A stretch of 64,000 nt of DNA. Origin: Micromussa lordhowensis (Eukaryota > Cnidaria > Anthozoa > Scleractinia > Lobophylliidae). Positions 46,601 through 57,474 of this stretch are shown piece by piece. A model generated the notes under the pieces. The model was given only the letters and a program-made list of their open reading frames with translations. It did no database searches and was not told the origin of the DNA. The translations under genes and the position numbers were made by a program. Positions within the stretch are counted from its first letter, which is position 1; every line of letters starts with the position of its first letter. The stretch lies in NCBI GenBank assembly GCA_964020085.1, contig OZ026605.1:2193301-2257300 (forward strand). Direction: 5' to 3'.

Positions 46601-48870
46601 GTAAAAAATACGCACTCAGTTTTAGCATCAACCCCATTTTTAAAAGGGGATTTGCAAAAGAACATGATGTGCGTTTTTATCAAAATAGCTCCACACTGCA
46701 GATACGCCATCGAGTGCTCAGACATCTAGAATAAAAAGCCGTCAAAGATAAAGGGCTTCACACACGTCAGCTAAAGATCAAATATTACATTTTCTAAGTT
46801 TTTCTCTCTGCATTGCATTGTCTCACTTTGCAAGTCTATTACACTCTTTCTTTTTTTTCATGAGAATAAAGTGTATAAGAACATCGAGGCTGAAATTTGC
46901 GAAATTTTAAGAATATTTTAAGAATAAACCCGAGGCTGAGATTTTGACAAGAATATAATTTGGTTTGTTTAAAATTTGTAAACACAATACAATTATATGT
47001 TTTTAACTAAACCGTATAAAATTCTTCTTTTTTCTAAACGGCAAAACTAGCTAGACAGCAACAAAAACATCACTAGCCCTGTGTTCGATGTTAAAACATT
47101 TCTGCAAGAAGTTGTGAGCGTCACACCAGGCTTAGTCTCCTTCGCAGCTGTTATTAGGGTCGTCACGCAACGCTTGAGAAGCGTTGAAGTGACGAGAAGC
47201 GTTGCGTGACGACCCTAACAACGGCTGCGAAGGAGACTACACCAGGCTGGCTCCAAAAGTACCTTAATAACACCACCCAGACACCAAATTCATTCGAAAA
47301 CAGAATGTCATACGCTATAATCTAAGGATATCCACACGAATATTTTCAGTCTAATTCGGCAGAAAAAATAAGAATATTCGGCCTGTGTCCGAAAAACAAT
47401 ATTCTTATAAAAAACGAGTGTAGGTTTGGTTGATACGAATTATCCGAAAATGGAATGTTTCGGGGACAGAATTACGAGAACCCATTTGCATTAAACATAT
47501 CAGTAACTTTGGACGAAATTCCGACAGCGACATACGAACCTTCCGAAATTGCGACGTGAAAAGGTTTGAAACTCAGACGGGGGACATAGCGAAAGCCCCC
47601 GGCAACAGGGCCTCTTTTATATGTTAACGAACACGACTTTTGAATCGCCTTGGCTTTGGGAACAGCTATATTTTGATTGCATTTGTTGACGGATTAGTTT
47701 CAGTCGCGACAGATAGCTGTCTTCATCCGGTCGAATATCGTTTGGAATCTGTGGAAAAGTACTCTGAAGGCAAGATCCATAACCAAGGAACAGCAAATTA
47801 CATGAATACTGTCTGCTGTATTCATCAAGGGAAATACTTCGAATACTTGAATCAGTCGCACAGAGTTTGTTTACGATAAATGAGCACGCGATTGCAAATG
47901 TTAGCTTGTATTTGTGCTTCCAGCTTAGAATAATGAACGTAAAAAATATCGACTTCTAATTAGCTTTTACGCTGTAAGAATATTTAGCACGAAATTTTGA
48001 AGGCCGCCGTCACGCAACGTATCAACAAAAAGTTGTTAATACAGGGGACCTCTTCACTGGCATGGACTTTGCATATCTGCCAGTAAAACCTCGGTTTTTG
48101 ATGAAACATGTTGATTTTAGCAAAAGACAGAGGTTGAAAGCTTTAAAGTGACGGCGTCGAACGCACTCTCATAATCTTTGATTACCGCTATAAATTTGTA
48201 CACGTGTTAAAATATTGTTCTAAGGTACGTAAGAATCGGTAAAACGTAAAACTTAATTAAAATCCGATTGACAATCACAATCATGATGAAAGTTTTTGTG
48301 ACTATATATATATATGAATTCATCAAGTAGTGCATAAAACACACTTTGTGTACGTGCCTTCAATTAAAACAGTTTTATGTCTCTTAGTGTAATGTTATTT
48401 TTAAAATTGTTCAGTGTCGTTCGCTGCCTATTACACAGGTTAACTTTTGACCAGATATACGGGGGAATCTATTCCTCTCCATGTTCATCTCGCTTGTTAA
48501 AAGATTTCTTTCGCTTTTCCTCCACAAGCCGAATAGAAATCACGGCGGAGGCCCACATTCACGATAGCTTTGCGCCATAAAGTTGCGTGATTGCGCAATT
48601 CATGACAAATGCGAAGCGATTGATCCAGCTTATCATATGTCGATATCTTTACTAGTGTTCTAAAGAAAGATGGTTAGACTAGCAGCTTACGTGTTTCAGG
48701 TGCCCTGTAAGCCAGCTGCTTGGAGCAGAGGGGAACAAGGCAAGCTTTCTTGCAGCGCGAATTTTCTTCACCAAGTAGACGATCAGGTTACATGTAAGGA
48801 CTACTCCTGTGGCAGTTGCAACAAGAAGCCATAAAGAATTTGAATCCATCGTGCCTCCGTTGAAATACAC
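37617..48870 (-). CDS. Cytochrome P450, clan 4 (CYP4-like), 14 coding exons
   Basis: Heme-thiolate monooxygenase, probably ER-anchored. Coding exons: 48870-48691, 46337-46148, 45849-45722, 45457-45339, 44829-44767, 44392-44260, 43573-43508, 42911-42824, 42571-42469, 40733-40603, 39870-39806, 39531-39449, 38928-38863, 37743-37617. They sum to 1542 bp (513 aa plus stop), all in phase. Landmarks: N-terminal anchor ([20 protein letters not shown]), hinge [15 protein letters not shown], helix C WFRMRR (135-140), I-helix AGHDTT (315-320), ExxR as ESNR (372-375), FDPLRF (424-429), heme loop PFSAGSRNCIG with Cys452. Length is normal for CYP4. Helix I has FMFAGHDTT, so the Glu that binds heme covalently in many CYP4 enzymes is Ala. 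The start may be M1 or M8; M8 begins right before the anchor. Substrate cannot be read from sequence. Confidence 0.93.
38096..38456. mobile_element. Palindromic MITE, copy 3 (uninterrupted)
   Basis: ACAAATTGACGTCAGTTTTT..TTTCGTCATCACATTGTCAA on the left mirrors TTGACAATGTGATGACGAAA..AAAACTGACATCAATTTGT on the right. The centre is AGGAGCCCATGGGCTCCT, a perfect palindrome. In intron 13 of the P450 gene. Confidence 0.75.
39640..39740. repeat. Low-complexity GGTGTGGTGTGG / GGGTAGG tract
   Basis: GGTGT and GGGTAGG-like words in intron 11 of the P450 gene. No telomere-like regularity. Confidence 0.6.
39975..40460. repeat. tRNA-derived SINE, family 2: two degenerate copies head to head
   Basis: Plus-strand GGGATTCGAACCC (40094-40106) is a B box on the minus strand, followed outward by the SINE body. 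On the plus side, GTGTGCATAACTGCGATGATC..TCCGCAGTTCAAATAGATGA matches the body of the 60.13-kb copy. AAACTTCGCAAATTTA(C/G)TAAATTC occurs near both outer ends in opposite orientation. In intron 10 of the P450 gene. Confidence 0.55.
40926..41234. mobile_element. Foldback MITE, about 310 bp
   Basis: AAAAACACCCTTAATTAAGC..GCTCGGTGACCCCATTTTTT on the left mirrors AAAAAATGGGGGTCACCAAG..TTAAGGGTGTTTTT on the right. An inner AGAGGGTTCAGTGCCAT pairs with ATGGCTCTGAACCCTCT. In intron 9 of the P450 gene. Confidence 0.8.
41699..42435. mobile_element. TIR-like dispersed repeat with CAACGACAACG ends
   Basis: Begins GCGTTTAAGCAAACCACGACAGC and ends CGTCGCCGTCGTCGTTGCTTAAG, which is inverted. An inner GAAACGTGAGAGGACTGG pairs with CCAGTCCTCTCACGTTTC. 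Partial relatives are at 680-980 and 53700-53860. It ends 34 bp from P450 exon 9. Confidence 0.6.
43004..43265 (-). repeat. tRNA-derived SINE, family 1, copy 2
   Basis: Matches 7657-7941 nearly throughout (GCATACGAGCCTAGTGGCTC and GTAGCATGAAGCGACTAGGA are exact). The head is shortened between the A and B boxes. In intron 7 of the P450 gene. Confidence 0.7.
44958..45063 (-). repeat. Solo copy related to the 167-bp hammerhead-like repeat
   Basis: Shares GATAATTTGGTTTTATCAAC, the GGCCACCGTAAAGAGATTCG block and GAGCGTTAGCCCTTCGTCGG with the array at 56946-57474. The region that should form helix III reads GAAACGAC instead of GAAACGTC, so the fold is damaged. In intron 4 of the P450 gene. Confidence 0.7.
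46338..48690. other. P450 intron 1
   Basis: No exon recognised. It contains the foldback element at 47133-47239. The open frames at 47430-47627 and 47640-47879 (+) show no family resemblance. Confidence 0.5.
47133..47239. mobile_element. Short foldback element with TAGTCTCCTTCGCAG ends
   Basis: Arms of about 42 bp (TAGTCTCCTTCGCAG..TTAGGGTCGTCACGCAACGC and inverse) with a core of about 23 bp. TIR begins TAGTCTCC; no coding capacity. Confidence 0.8.
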
Positions 48871-49141
48871 CGTCAGTAACTTCTCCCTGGTTTAAAGTGT
48901 TTAAACGGTGAACGCTCTAAACCGTTCGGAAACCGACTAGCCAACGAGCGAGCGCACGCATTTTGATAAGGCGAGCGCCATCTTGGAGAGGGGTCCTAGG
49001 GAGTAGGGGGGAAGGCTACCTCCGCCCCCAACCCCTCCCCGCTCACTTTTACTGAGACAAAATGGTAGCAATTCTACTCGACACGAGCTAATACCGATAA
49101 CTCCTGAACACACGGAAAACGCCTGCACTGCAGGCTAGAAA

Positions 49142-50330
49142 CAACAACAAATGTTGTTTTTTACTGAGATATAACAATTACATTAGTTTCCCCCGCAAAT
49201 AGCTTACAAACTAATCGAGGGGCACCCAACGAGCAAATTAAGTAAAAAATCCTTTGAGGGATATTTCTAGGCTCCTTGTAATGTTTAAATACTGTTTAAA
49301 GAGTTGTTTTGATCAGCTAGAAAAATTTGATCTGTTCGAATTTCTTAGCTGAAAATTGAAGTGCCCAAAAATGTTAGGAAATTAAATCTTCATTTCAGAA
49401 ATTGCTAGCTGAACGTTACCTTCGAAGAACTTCTCCGCGAACTATTTGCTTATCCGAAAATGCTAGGCGACCTTATTAAGAGCCAAAAATTGCAAAAATA
49501 TCCCTTCCGAAAATCTAAGGGACTATTTTCCCGTGGATTTATCCTGGTTTCGAATCTTTTAGCTGATGTTTTAGTTAAGAAATCAGTAGCTCTTTGTCAA
49601 TGTATTATCCGAAAGTCTTAGAACGAGTGGACTCTCCCGAACAGATATTTCATCGAAGTTTCTCGTTGGGTGCCCCTGGAGATCTAAGAAACCCACTGGA
49701 TCAGCGGGCGACGGCGGAATAGGCAAGCAATAGCAAGCTAATTATAGCATAGGCCACAGACATTGAGCTGATCACCAAGGTCACTTTAAGCAAGAATGTG
49801 TGTGTGACTTCTGGCCACTGATGTCACTGATTGTGAGCTTTTTTAAAGGAGATAGAGGAGGACGAGTTGACGATTTCGGTACTCAAGGAGTTGTAAAATT
49901 TAGGTCTTGGTAAAATGAACGGAAAATTGTTTGATGTTAGTTCGACAAAGAGGCAAACGATATAAATGAGAGTTTCTTGTATGATACGAATTAACTTTTT
50001 TCTGTAAGGTGAATTTACACTGAGTCAAATTTTAAAGGAACCCTAATTGTAGTAGGTGCATGTCATGAAATTTTAAGATACCCAGGTTTCTAAAAAATGG
50101 ATCAAGATGAACAAGGGTAGATTTGTATGTGGAGGCCCAAACTAAGTTGCAGTAAAAAACGTATGGGTAGACTAGTGAAAAATATAATGTTCGTTGAGAT
50201 TTTGTCGACAAGTAGAAATTAGATTTGCAGATTATTCCGATAGACTTTGAGACTTTGTTAGCCACATGTGAGATTGCGGCCTTCCAGTTTAAATTTTCAT
50301 CTAGGATTACTCCCAAGAAATTCGACCTTC
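49142..50330 (-). pseudogene. LINE 3' fragment, second copy, split by a TIR element
   Basis: The minus strand encodes the reverse transcriptase thumb/C-terminal region: GVILDENLNWKAAISHVANK, SIGIICKSNFYLSTKSQRTL and YPYVFYCNLVWASTYKST. The 3' end has the same CGATTAGTTTGTAAGCTATT block and (TTG)n-type tail as the 31.55-kb copy. The reading is interrupted by 49218-49677. Confidence 0.65.
49218..49677. mobile_element. Non-autonomous TIR element, 460 bp
   Basis: Ends are AGGGGCACCCAACGAG and exactly inverted CTCGTTGGGTGCCCCT (16 bp). Comparison with the uninterrupted sequence at about 31630 (CTAATCGAGGCGGGGAGATC) shows it is inserted in the LINE 3' end. No ORF inside. Confidence 0.8.
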
Positions 50331-53323
50331 AGAGCTTCTCAGAGCTTCTCAGAGCTTCCCAATCGTATTGGGTAGTTTTTTTATATCATGATTGTAGCAC
50401 GAAGCTAGCACGAACTGATAAAGAGTGGTTATGTATAATAACTCATCAAAGACTAAGTCTCGGAAAGTGCTGTAAATTGTTTTGAGCCGCCGAGCATGCG
50501 ACCACTTGCAAATACTTTGCGAGCATGAACAAGCGTGCACTCATCTAATTTTTGCGAGCAATTCGAGCAAAGGCCAAATTTTGCGAGCACTTCTGAATTC
50601 AACGCGACCATTCGATACCCCCTAATATTTAGGCCCGCGAGATATTTAGGCCTAGGAAGTAGTAAAAATATTTTAGACATAAGCGCCAAAGTGGAGCAGC
50701 TGGTAGGGAGCGACGACTTTGTGAGAGCTGCAATAGTAGCTAATAGTCAAGCTCTTTCGCGGAGATAGAGGGCATCGTTTAATGAGACTGACCGTGGCCT
50801 GCGTCGCAGCCGTCTCTTTTCCTTTTCTAGGCGGAGAGATCGAAAAAGTGAGCGGGCAAGCGGGCGAGCGAAGGAGCGCGCCTGGGGTGAGCAGGGGGTG
50901 AGAGAGAAGGGGGGGGGGAGGTGGGGAGAACAGGAATCGCCTGCAGTCAATCCCAAACATTTTTGCCTACGAACGGGGAGCAGTAGTGCAATTGATCGGT
51001 TAGTAGCCCGTCAATCAAAAAGTGACATCAGAAATTTGATATTCATGCATAATTCGACACTATTTGCTTTTAGTGGACTCTATCAAGCCCATCCTGGACG
51101 CTTGTTCAAAATGATTTACTGGACGTTAATTATGATTGGTTCTCATGCGACTGTTGGCGCCCCAAGGGAGCGCGGTGTGTTTTGGGCGTTCGGTAAAATG
51201 TCTGGGATTGATTGCAGGCGTTTCTTTCATTCGCCTCACCCCCTCCCCCTGCTCCTTATTTCGCTAGCAGCTTCGGTCCCTTCGCGCGTTTTTAGAAACG
51301 CCTGCTACGCTGGCTAGACTGATCGTAAAGTGTATTTTCCCAAATGAAGTTAAGGCGAAAGAAAACGAAGATGCAAGCGGAGAAATCGCGAGTACTGCTC
51401 CTCATAATATCATGATTCCTGTACGATCAATTTTTCTTTTGGCGGCGTATCTGAGACAAAAAAGAAGATTGACCGCCTCGAAATATCGAGACCTAGTAAC
51501 GAGGCACTGGCAACTAATGAGTGATGAAATTAAATGATCTGGTTATATTAGTTGGAATTAAGAAGTAAGAAGGGTGAGAATTCTCGCGAGGGAAAATTCT
51601 CGCGCAAACCAAGAACGTGTACATGTTTGGAGTGAACTCCCAAGTAAGACCGAACTACGATTGTCGCTCATTTATTCCAACTAATAAACATTTATTAAAA
51701 CTACTAGTGGCAATTTGATCGAATTCAATAGCATTTTTACTCGGCTTCCAGTGGAGAAAGGCATACATACATACATTCAAACATAAAAAAGGAAAAACAA
51801 AATAAATAACCAGTCGGTAAAATATAGAACTGCAAGTCTGAAAAAGCAGTGGAAGTGCTTGTTTCCATTAACCTGACTCGGAACAGCTGTGTGAAACGAA
51901 TTCCCTAAGAGGCTTAACTAAATTCAGACCATAAATTCAGTCAGAGGCAAGATGGCAGCGTGTACAACATGAGTCTCAAGATCGTTTCAAGGGTACTTTG
52001 AATGTCAGATGGAACCATAAACGGCATAAAATTCAGACTAACCTATATCTAGTACTTAATGCATATGGTTCTTTCAATCAAAACTGTCTGCACTTTCCCT
52101 CACTTCGACTTGATTCATTATCCTAATATATTCAATGCTTTCTTAACTTCTCTTAACCTGCGGTTGTACGACATATGTTCTGGTTCCATAGATTCGCGTT
52201 CAAATTAAATTACGTCATGTTGTTTAATCTTAGCAACTTGCATCATTTCAGTATCGAGTTGGACACGGGATTCCTGCCTCAACTAAACATCCGATTACAA
52301 ACATTTTAATGTATATAATTTTAATTTACTCATTACCATTTTAATGTAGTTTGATCGCTTTTTAATTACAATTATTGTTGTTAGTATTACTGTTCCTTAA
52401 AGCCCCAACGGGGAAGTTCAATAAAGTATGTATGTATGTATGATGCTTATTTCAGATGTGAGGAGACAACCTGCCACTTTCTGTTCGAAAATGGTGTTTA
52501 TTGACTCAGGGACAGAAACATTTGCTTCCAATCTTTAACCAGTATTTGTGCCATGCTTGGAGCCCTCTTTACGTGGAAGATCCGGCTTTTCAGAAAAATG
52601 AACGATTTGGTTCTTTATATGCAGCAGAAGTTAAGTCGCAGACGAAGCTAATATCGATGAGTTTTCAATCAAGTGGAAAAAGCGCAAATGGCTTTACTTT
52701 CTTGATAATTCGATCCGCCCACTTTACGGCTGCACCCTTTGAAACCCGAACTGAGCTGAACAGCTTTTTAATTTTCACGTCAAACGTTAAGTAGGTGTTT
52801 TTAAAAATAGACAACTTCACCTTCGACTTTGTTCATTCCCCGCAGGATGACGGTTTCACAGTGCTAATCCTACGCAATGGGCCTTTCAGCATTTCTTTCA
52901 ATACACGTGCCCCATTGAAAAAAATCATCGAATTCAAGAAGCAGAAATTGTCCCGGCTCCTGCTATTTTCATCCCACTTTACCCAAATCCTTTTAAAATT
53001 CCCGAGTGCCTGATGGTGCAAAGGCCGATTCAAAACCGCTTCAGTGAAGCTTGAAGGATTCAAGGCTGGGTAAGGATCGCTGGCTTTTCTAAACAAGTAA
53101 CCTCTTTAAAAAAATTGAAGTCCTGTCGTGACATGAGTATAATTTCAGCCCTTGTGGCAAGCATTAGATGCTTAAGTTATATTCACACTTAGTAGCTTTA
53201 TATTTTATCAACTTATCGTTTACATCTCTTTAAAATAAGTATTAAAGTACCGTGGTTACCGTCGAAACGAAGTGACATTCTTTTTTCTACGAAAGAGGAA
53301 GACAGTTTCTGCGAAGAGAGAAA
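50331..53323. other. Intergenic, repeat-rich, no host gene seen
   Basis: About 50385-50475 resembles 41325-41420 (ATCATGATTGTAGCACGA, AAGTCTCGGAAAGTG...TTGTTT(T/C)GAGCC). About 50880-50960 and 51190-51310 share inverted TCAATCCCA and GATTGCAGGCG words and are probably MITE ends. About 52060-52505 looks like the 3' end of another LINE: AATAAAGTATGTATGTATGTATG at 52420-52443, followed by a second fragment with a zinc-knuckle-like FRCEETTCHFLFE (+). Confidence 0.45.
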
Positions 53324-54970
53324 ATGAAGCTGGTAAAGTTCGCGTTGTATTTGGCAATACTGGTGAGCAATTGTATCGTAATTTACAGTACTATTAATTT
53401 GTGTAATGCAGATTAGATAAATTCCCGCCTTGTAATGTGATTAATCAAGAGCCATGACTTACCAGCGCGTTTATCAATTTGACTTCGATCTTCCCGACAG
53501 TTTTTGAGAAACGAGGTATAGCCCAATCAACCCCATTCACAGCGGGCTTTGTTCGGCCTTCTGGGATCGGGTAAGGGCATCACCATGTAAACCTTAGAGT
53601 AAAAAAGATATGACAATAAAACTTTAAGACTTAAAACTTAACTAAAGATAACTTTTATTGAATATTTTAATGGCGTAATGACGCCATTAAAACATTAGCG
53701 ACCTTAGTTAAGCAACGGCGTCAAGCAAGAGATTAATTCAATGAGCAATAGAAATGGCTGTGCACGTGCGTTATAATTCTTGGTACATTTCTTTGCCGTC
53801 CTCTACAAAGCAACGACGTGAAATGACCAAATTCTGCGTTGTATGGAGATCGACTTTGAACAACGACGGATAATTTTTATACTTTATGGTTCAAATTTTA
53901 CGTGGTGTTCCATAGTCAGTTACGAGTTTTTACAAAGAGAAACAAACTCTACGACTTTAGAGTATCGAGAGATTCGTCAGTATCAGTTTTTCACTTCTCC
54001 GTATGGAGAGTGCGGCCAGACATTTTACTTTTGTCAGCCGCCGCCAGAACGGAGTGCCTCTACTCAAAAAACAGTAACCCATCGCCATTCACTCTTTCTC
54101 CACTCTCCTACGCCGCGAGATTCGTAGGTAAAATATGAATTCATTCATTACCAATTACTAGTACTAGCACCAAAAAGAGTTGGTTGTTTACCACCGGTTG
54201 GTCGACAGTTCTAGTAAATGGAACGCGTCAAATCCCGAATAGAAATTTCCAAGGGGATGCGCTCGTCCCATTACCACGTCTTTTTCCCGGAAGGCAGGAT
54301 CAAAGGCGATCCAAGCGAAACGGCCTAGAACTTGTAAAAATTAGCAAATGGAACGCACTTTTCCATTCGGAAATCCCGTTTGGGGATTTTGGTCGACCTT
54401 TCAAGAAATCCCGTTTTCCCGAGAAAATTTCCGTTCGGGGAGACGAAATCAATGTTTCCATTTATTACATTCCATCCGAAATTTCCGGATTTTTTGGGTA
54501 AATGGTAGACAACCTCCCTCTCTAGTCAAGGCATTTTCGCGAATACAAAGTAACATAGAAATTCAGTGCAACATGAACAAATTCTTAGCTGTACTAAGCT
54601 GTACTACTCTATGGTGTTCAATTCTCAGATTGCTCTGACAAAGAACGGATATTCGGCAGACCTAGCGACGGAAACGCTGTCAAGGCCAGGCGACAGTGCA
54701 GAGGAAGATGTCGCAGGTAGTCTGCGTGTAAAACCAGCAACATCGCGAGCAAGGTGGTATGACATCAGGTCATTCAATCATTGTGAGGAAAGAACTCGGA
54801 CAGCAATTATCGAAGGTGATAAGACGTACATACACGTTAAATGCAAGACTCACAGTACATTGTGCAGCAATCATGGATACGTAAAAATGGAATGTGAACC
54901 TGATGTTAAAACTTACATTCCTGCCCTGGAAAAGGTCGTAGTGTCCAGTTGTAGGTGTAAGGCTGATTGA
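53324..54970 (+). CDS. Small secreted six-cysteine protein, two exons
   Basis: Exon 1 (53324-53362) encodes MKLVKFALYLAIL and ends at a GTGAGC donor. Exon 2 (54629-54970) starts after TTCTCAG and runs from IALTKNGYSA to SSCRCKAD. The join is phase 0 and gives 126 aa. The N-terminus is a signal peptide, predicted cut near GYSA. A long polar stretch follows, then six Cys (residues 65, 85, 92, 102, 121, 123) ending in CxC. The compact C-terminal cluster suggests a disulfide-bonded secreted ligand or matrix protein. I do not recognise the family. The intron (1.27 kb) contains dispersed repeats. AATAAA occurs at 55033 and 55069, soon after the stop. Confidence 0.65.
53363..54628. other. Intron of the six-cysteine gene, filled with repeats
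   Basis: About 53630-54130 is a copy of the family seen at 680-980 and 41.7 kb; it has a short palindrome TTTTAATGGCGTAATGACGCCATTAAAA. About 54200-54510 has a GTAAATGGAACG start and GGGTAAATGG end with many AAATCCCG/CGGGATTT words, another MITE-like element. Confidence 0.5.
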
Positions 54971-55068
54971 TCTGGTCGGATACTGATACTAAAGCGAGAA
55001 GATGCCTTCTGAAAGCAGCGAACAATAACAATAATAAAAGTAATATCAACAATTTCAACATAATGTTA

Positions 55069-55074
55069 AATAAA
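55069..55074 (+). terminator. Candidate polyadenylation signal of the six-cysteine gene
   Basis: AATAAA, about 100 bp after the stop; another at 55033. Followed by an A run. Confidence 0.4.
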
Positions 55075-55099
55075 AAAAAAACTTTTAAAGCGGACCTTA

Positions 55100-56945
55100 C
55101 TTTTTTGTCCATTTCTTTGAGACCCGACTTGACATAAACTGTGGTAAAATCAAGAAATGTTGCTGAGATATTTTGAACTCGTGAAAAACAGTCCTTGCAT
55201 AATTTATGCAAATATTCTATCGCATGCAGTGGATTTGACAGGAAAGATAGAATCTTTGAAAGAAAAGTACGAATTGCTTGACACACTCTAGCATCACCAC
55301 CCTATTTGTTCTTGTTGGATTCAACTGAGAAGTAAAATGGATTTGGGTTGAGGATTTAAAAAGACAATGGAGTCGGGAATATTTTTCGGACGCATTGAAT
55401 TTTATAACATAAGAATGAACATTCCTCGATGTGACACTCAGTCACGTGACAGGCAAGAGGTTAAGTAATACATATAGCTAATCGTATCTTTGTGGTACGC
55501 CCTCCAAGTATGTCAACACAGTTTCACCAGTCAGTCCACAACGCTTGCGAGTTGTACCAGTTGAATAGTTGGGATTTTTGGGTGTGGCACTGGGCGTCTC
55601 CTGTACCACGTGACTTTGGTCATCAAAGTCCACGTATATTATTGCACTTCATATGCGAGTTCTCTGAGCGGTGGTACATGGCCGTCGATTGATTATCGTT
55701 TTTACCAAATTTCTCTGGTCAGAGGAATAGATTGCCGTGGTAGGCAAATTGCTGATTGCTTCATCTAATAAAAGCACTGTGTGTTCACTGGTACTGGCGT
55801 TTTTGCTTCGCGTGGTACCGTTTGAATTTTTTGCTGTCTGATCTTGCCTCTGAACGTTTCCACAAAGCTGCCGACTACTATTTACTTCATTACCGATCAA
55901 TTGTGGCGTAGGTCTACAAGAACTCCATGTTCGACAATTCGACAAGTTAACAATCGACAAGTTTACGACAGGCCTGTCGCGTTAATTACACGACATTTTC
56001 ACTTAAAGCATGCCAAAATCGCGTACAATTCCACTCCGCATTTTGTCAGGTATCCTTTTTAAAATAGTCATTATGGCGGCAGTTAAAAAGGACTTCTTCT
56101 TCACTGCAGAACGATATTAATTTCTCAGTCTCCCCTTCAGTAAAAGGTTTTTGCTCGGCGGTGACTTGCCAACCACAACTTCGTCCGCTATTTTGACGCA
56201 AGAAAACTTCACCTAGCCTTCCTTTCCTACTCAGTAGAAATTTGATGCAAGATTTGTCATTTTCTATTGACTTCGGCTACAATTGTCGCAGCGTTTTAAA
56301 ACATGTTTTAAGATCCTAGGACAGTTTTTTGTGACGTACACGACAGTCGTAAGCGAGTGGTTGGTTTGTTACACGAAAAAATCCATGTCGAGGGCCAGTC
56401 GTAAGCTTGTCGCATGCGACAAAGTCGAACCGTGTAAATCGGCCCTAAGACATACTTAAGGCGGGGGTAAACATGAATAGGCGTGAAATTTGAAGTGATA
56501 TAAAAAAGGAAATTGTTAGGATTAAGATTGGTTGAAAACAATACAAGACAGTTGACAGAGAGCCCCAGGTTGCTAGGGGACTGTTTGGTATCCGTCTACT
56601 AATTCTTCACTTCAAATTTCAATTTTCCAAATCCATCAAATCACTTCAACATTTAACATTTTCTTCAATTTAACCTTTGTTTTTATACTGAAACTTATAA
56701 CTAAATGGATTAACTGAAGGAGTTTACTTAAGCGCAGCCACTTCTGACATCTTATGTGTTATGATGAAGTGAATTTGCTGTTTTTGGCTAATTGCCTTCT
56801 ATGACAAACTTCGCAAATGATTGGAGAAGAACCTAGGATAGTCACAGCCGTGTAATTGCAGCAGCTACAGATTTTCTTAGAGCTTGATCGCGGCCATGGA
56901 TACACAACGCGTTAAATTTAACTTATTATCATCGTGTCAGTAAAC
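55100..56945. other. Intergenic, no gene recognised
   Basis: About 55480-55560 resembles the P450 3' flank. About 55920-56010 and 56330-56455 have words such as CGACAGGCCTGTCG and CGTGTAAATCGGCCCTAA typical of MITE ends. A minus-strand ORF at 55286-54906 overlaps the six-cysteine gene and lacks support. Confidence 0.4.
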
Positions 56946-57474
56946 GAATATAGGGGGTAAGTTTCTAAATAAACTGCGGTGCTGCGTCGGTGGGGAGTAT
57001 TAAAAGATAATTTGGTTTTATCAACTGAGTTGATAATGTGAATTGGCCACCGTAAAGAGATTCGAATGCTGACGTTTCTAGCGTTAGCCGGGCCTTCGTC
57101 GGAGCGAATCCGAGATAAAGGGGGTAAATTTCTAAAGAAACTGCGGTGCTGCGTCGGTGGGGAGTATTAAAAGATAATTTGGTTTTAATGATCAACTGAG
57201 TTGATAATGTGAATTGGCCACCGTAAAGAGATTCGAATGCTGACTTTTCGAGCGTTAGCCCTTCGTCGGAGCGAATCCGAGATAAAGGGGGTAAGTTTCT
57301 AAAGAAACTGTGATGCTGCTTCGGTGGGGAGTATTACACTGAAGATAATTTGGTTTTATCAACTGAGTTGATAATGTGAACCGGCCACCGTAAACGCTCG
57401 AAACGTCAACTTTCGAATCTCTTTACGGTGGCCAATTCACATTATCAACTCAGTTGATAAAACCAAATTATCTT
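56946..57474 (-). repeat. Tandem 167-bp repeat with hammerhead-like motif (retrozyme-like)
   Basis: GGGGTAA landmarks at 56954, 57121 and 57288 give an exact 167-bp period. Two full units and a partial third are followed at about 57397 by an inverted half unit ending near 57474. Each unit has GATAATTTGGTTTTA, the palindromic TCAACTGAGTTGA, GGCCACCGTAAAGAGATTCG and the hammerhead-like segment. Animal retrozymes, short non-coding retroelements made as circular RNAs, have this layout of tandem units of similar size with a hammerhead. The assignment is inferred from structure. Confidence 0.7.
57059..57110 (-). ncRNA. Hammerhead-like motif in array unit 1
   Basis: Minus strand: stem I strand GATTCGCT (57110-57103), CCGACGA in place of CUGANGA, stem II region, GAAAC (57078-57074), GTC (57073-57071, C as cleavage-site base), then AGC-ATTC-GAATC (57070-57059). 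GCT/AGC and GATTC/GAATC pair, giving an interrupted stem I. Helix III is the self-complementary ACGT. The one departure from consensus is C for U at position 4. Unit 2 (57230-57281) has GAAAAGTC and is more damaged. Confidence 0.5.

Noticed and set aside
50673..50960. 95-codon Pro/Ser-rich minus ORF
   Set aside because: Reads through G/C-homopolymer-rich MITE-like sequence and has two overlapping frames of equal quality.
54906..55286. 126-codon minus-strand ORF with a hydrophobic LLLLLLL run
   Set aside because: The hydrophobic run comes from an AATAATA-rich 3' flank, and it overlaps the six-cysteine exon antisense.
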